A program made the position numbers and the translations under genes. DNA of 64,000 bases. Source: Opimibacter sp041746735. GTDB lineage: Bacteria; Bacteroidota; Bacteroidia; Chitinophagales; Saprospiraceae. The notes under the pieces are model-generated. The model worked only from the letters and a program-made list of their open reading frames with translations, made no database searches and was not told the origin of the DNA. The stretch is from positions 62,001-126,000 of the forward strand of contig JBGTGP010000012.1 of the NCBI GenBank assembly GCA_041746735.1. The letters run 5' to 3'. Below are positions 63,287-64,000 of this stretch, in pieces; position 1 is the first letter of the stretch, and every line of letters begins with the position of its first letter.

Positions 63287-63339
63287 GCCGAATAATTTAG
63301 CTTCCATCAGATATAAAACTAATACAGCCGGCATCTTGT

Positions 63340-63347
63340 TATCTTTG
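63340..63347 (+). promoter_or_regulatory. Bacteroidota -7 element for the IscA-type gene
   Basis: TATCTTTG fits TAnnTTTG, 24 bases before ATG 63372. A -33 TTG at normal spacing is not seen. Confidence 0.45.
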
Positions 63348-63371
63348 TCGTTACCCACAATGTAGAATTTT

Positions 63372-63701
63372 ATGCTATTTGTCGCAGACAGTGCAAGAGA
63401 AAAAATAATGGAGATCCTCAGCAGTGATAACAAAGCACTGACCGAGTACTTTGTACGGGTGAGTGTCACAAGTGGAGGTTGTTCTGGCCTCAGTTATAAG
63501 CTGGATTTTGACAACGATCTGAAGCCGGCTGATCAGGTGTTCGAAGATAAGGGCATCAGGCTGGTCACGGATCTCAAGAGTTTTCTCTACGTTCACAATA
63601 CTATCCTGGAATTTTCAGGGGGGCTCGAAGGCAAAGGATTTTACTTCAGCAACCCGAATGCTTCCCGTACATGTGCTTGCGGGGAAAGTTTTGCCGTCTA
63701 G
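63372..63701 (+). CDS. IscA/SufA-type iron-sulfur assembly protein
   Basis: A-type carrier of 109 residues that helps deliver iron-sulfur clusters. The three conserved cysteines are Cys37 (GGCSGLSY) and Cys101/Cys103 (RTCACGESF). Length is normal. Pairing with the cysteine desulfurase upstream supports a role in cluster assembly. It ends six bases from the convergent dehydrogenase gene. Confidence 0.93.
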   Translation: MLFVADSAREKIMEILSSDNKALTEYFVRVSVTSGGCSGLSYKLDFDNDLKPADQVFEDKGIRLVTDLKSFLYVHNTILEFSGGLEGKGFYFSNPNASRTCACGESFAV

Positions 63702-63707
63702 TGCTTG

Positions 63708-64000
63708 TTAATAAGCCAGCAGTTCCCGAATAGCATCTTCCACTTTTTCAGAAGACAGGATCATTTCTTTTTCCAGTACCTCATGGAGGGGTACTGCCGG
63801 CATATCGATGGAGCCGATCGTTCGCACAGGCGCATCGAGCGAAGTCCAGCAGTGTTCCTGTATGCGTGCAGCTACCGATTGCGCAAACGAGTTGGACAAC
63901 GTGTCTTCGGTCACCATAAGGCACCGTCCATGTTGACGGACAGAGGTATATATCAACTCTTCGTCCAGCGGTACAAGGGATCTGAGATCCAGGATGGTGA
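63708..64000 (-). CDS. 2-oxo acid dehydrogenase E1 beta subunit, C-terminal part (cut by window edge)
   Basis: About 96 C-terminal residues of a thiamine-dependent dehydrogenase beta subunit or fused E1. TILDLRSLVPLDEELI, GRCLMVTEDTLSNSFAQSVAARIQEH, PVRTIGSIDMPAVP and a C-terminal helix are the transketolase C-terminal domain of branched-chain or pyruvate E1 beta. The start lies right of the window. Which 2-oxo acid it uses cannot be told from this piece. Confidence 0.85.
   Translation of the reverse strand, partial: TILDLRSLVPLDEELIYTSVRQHGRCLMVTEDTLSNSFAQSVAARIQEHCWTSLDAPVRTIGSIDMPAVPLHEVLEKEMILSSEKVEDAIRELLAY

Overview
The window looks like the chromosome of a member of the Bacteroidota, most likely class Saprospiria or a close relative. 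Signs are two secreted proteins with type IX secretion C-terminal sorting domains, a TonB-dependent receptor paired with a DUF4249 lipoprotein, a long NusB, a DUF1599/BT_3928-like gene pair, the lipopolysaccharide genes waaA and rfaE1, and promoters of the Bacteroidota form TTG-N(18-23)-TAnnTTTG. No phage, insertion sequence, CRISPR array or rRNA operon was seen. The species assignment is inference.

Layout. 1-11.9 kb: miaB (cut by the window edge), rocD, a convergent coaE/yigZ/EamA operon, DUF1599 plus a DoxX-like membrane protein, nusB, guaA with an overlapping lipoprotein gene, and an aspartate aminotransferase. 12-22.4 kb: an orphan acyl-CoA carboxylase beta subunit, a giant repetitive secreted protein, an MDR oxidoreductase, a trans-sulfuration PLP enzyme and a second secreted protein. 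22.5-36.4 kb: rfaE1-waaA-outer membrane protein on the minus strand, then UDP-glucuronate decarboxylase, a large SLBB export protein, dusB and cca, then TonB receptor, DUF4249 lipoprotein and a Crp/Fnr regulator ending in a strong terminator. 36.6-45 kb: a small acidic protein, then a tight minus-strand operon of methyltransferase, MpaB-like oxygenase and a 1765-residue kinase/ATPase/GAF/cyclase signalling protein, next to a broken TonB-family gene. 45-52 kb: PBP1A, HtrA, an M48 lipoprotein, rpsU, tRNA-Leu, a candidate 6S RNA, an LpxH-like phosphoesterase and tRNA-Gly. 52-64 kb: trpG/pabA, a polyamine pair (deoxyhypusine-synthase-like enzyme and arginine decarboxylase), corA, a sulfurtransferase, a peroxiredoxin, an M23 peptidase, meaB, mutA, then a cysteine desulfurase, an IscA-type protein and the end of an E1 beta subunit gene.

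The window is mostly housekeeping. The most unusual items are the operon at 36980-44489, whose cyclase domain keeps its metal-binding aspartates but has changed its base-recognition and transition-state residues; the 13-module secreted protein at 13640-17578 with an A/B module pattern; the candidate 6S RNA at 50882-51000; and the frameshifted TonB remnant at 44502-44970. Start codons are often uncertain because Shine-Dalgarno signals are absent or weak. Where noted, starts were chosen by homology, signal peptides, promoter position or ATGA overlaps.
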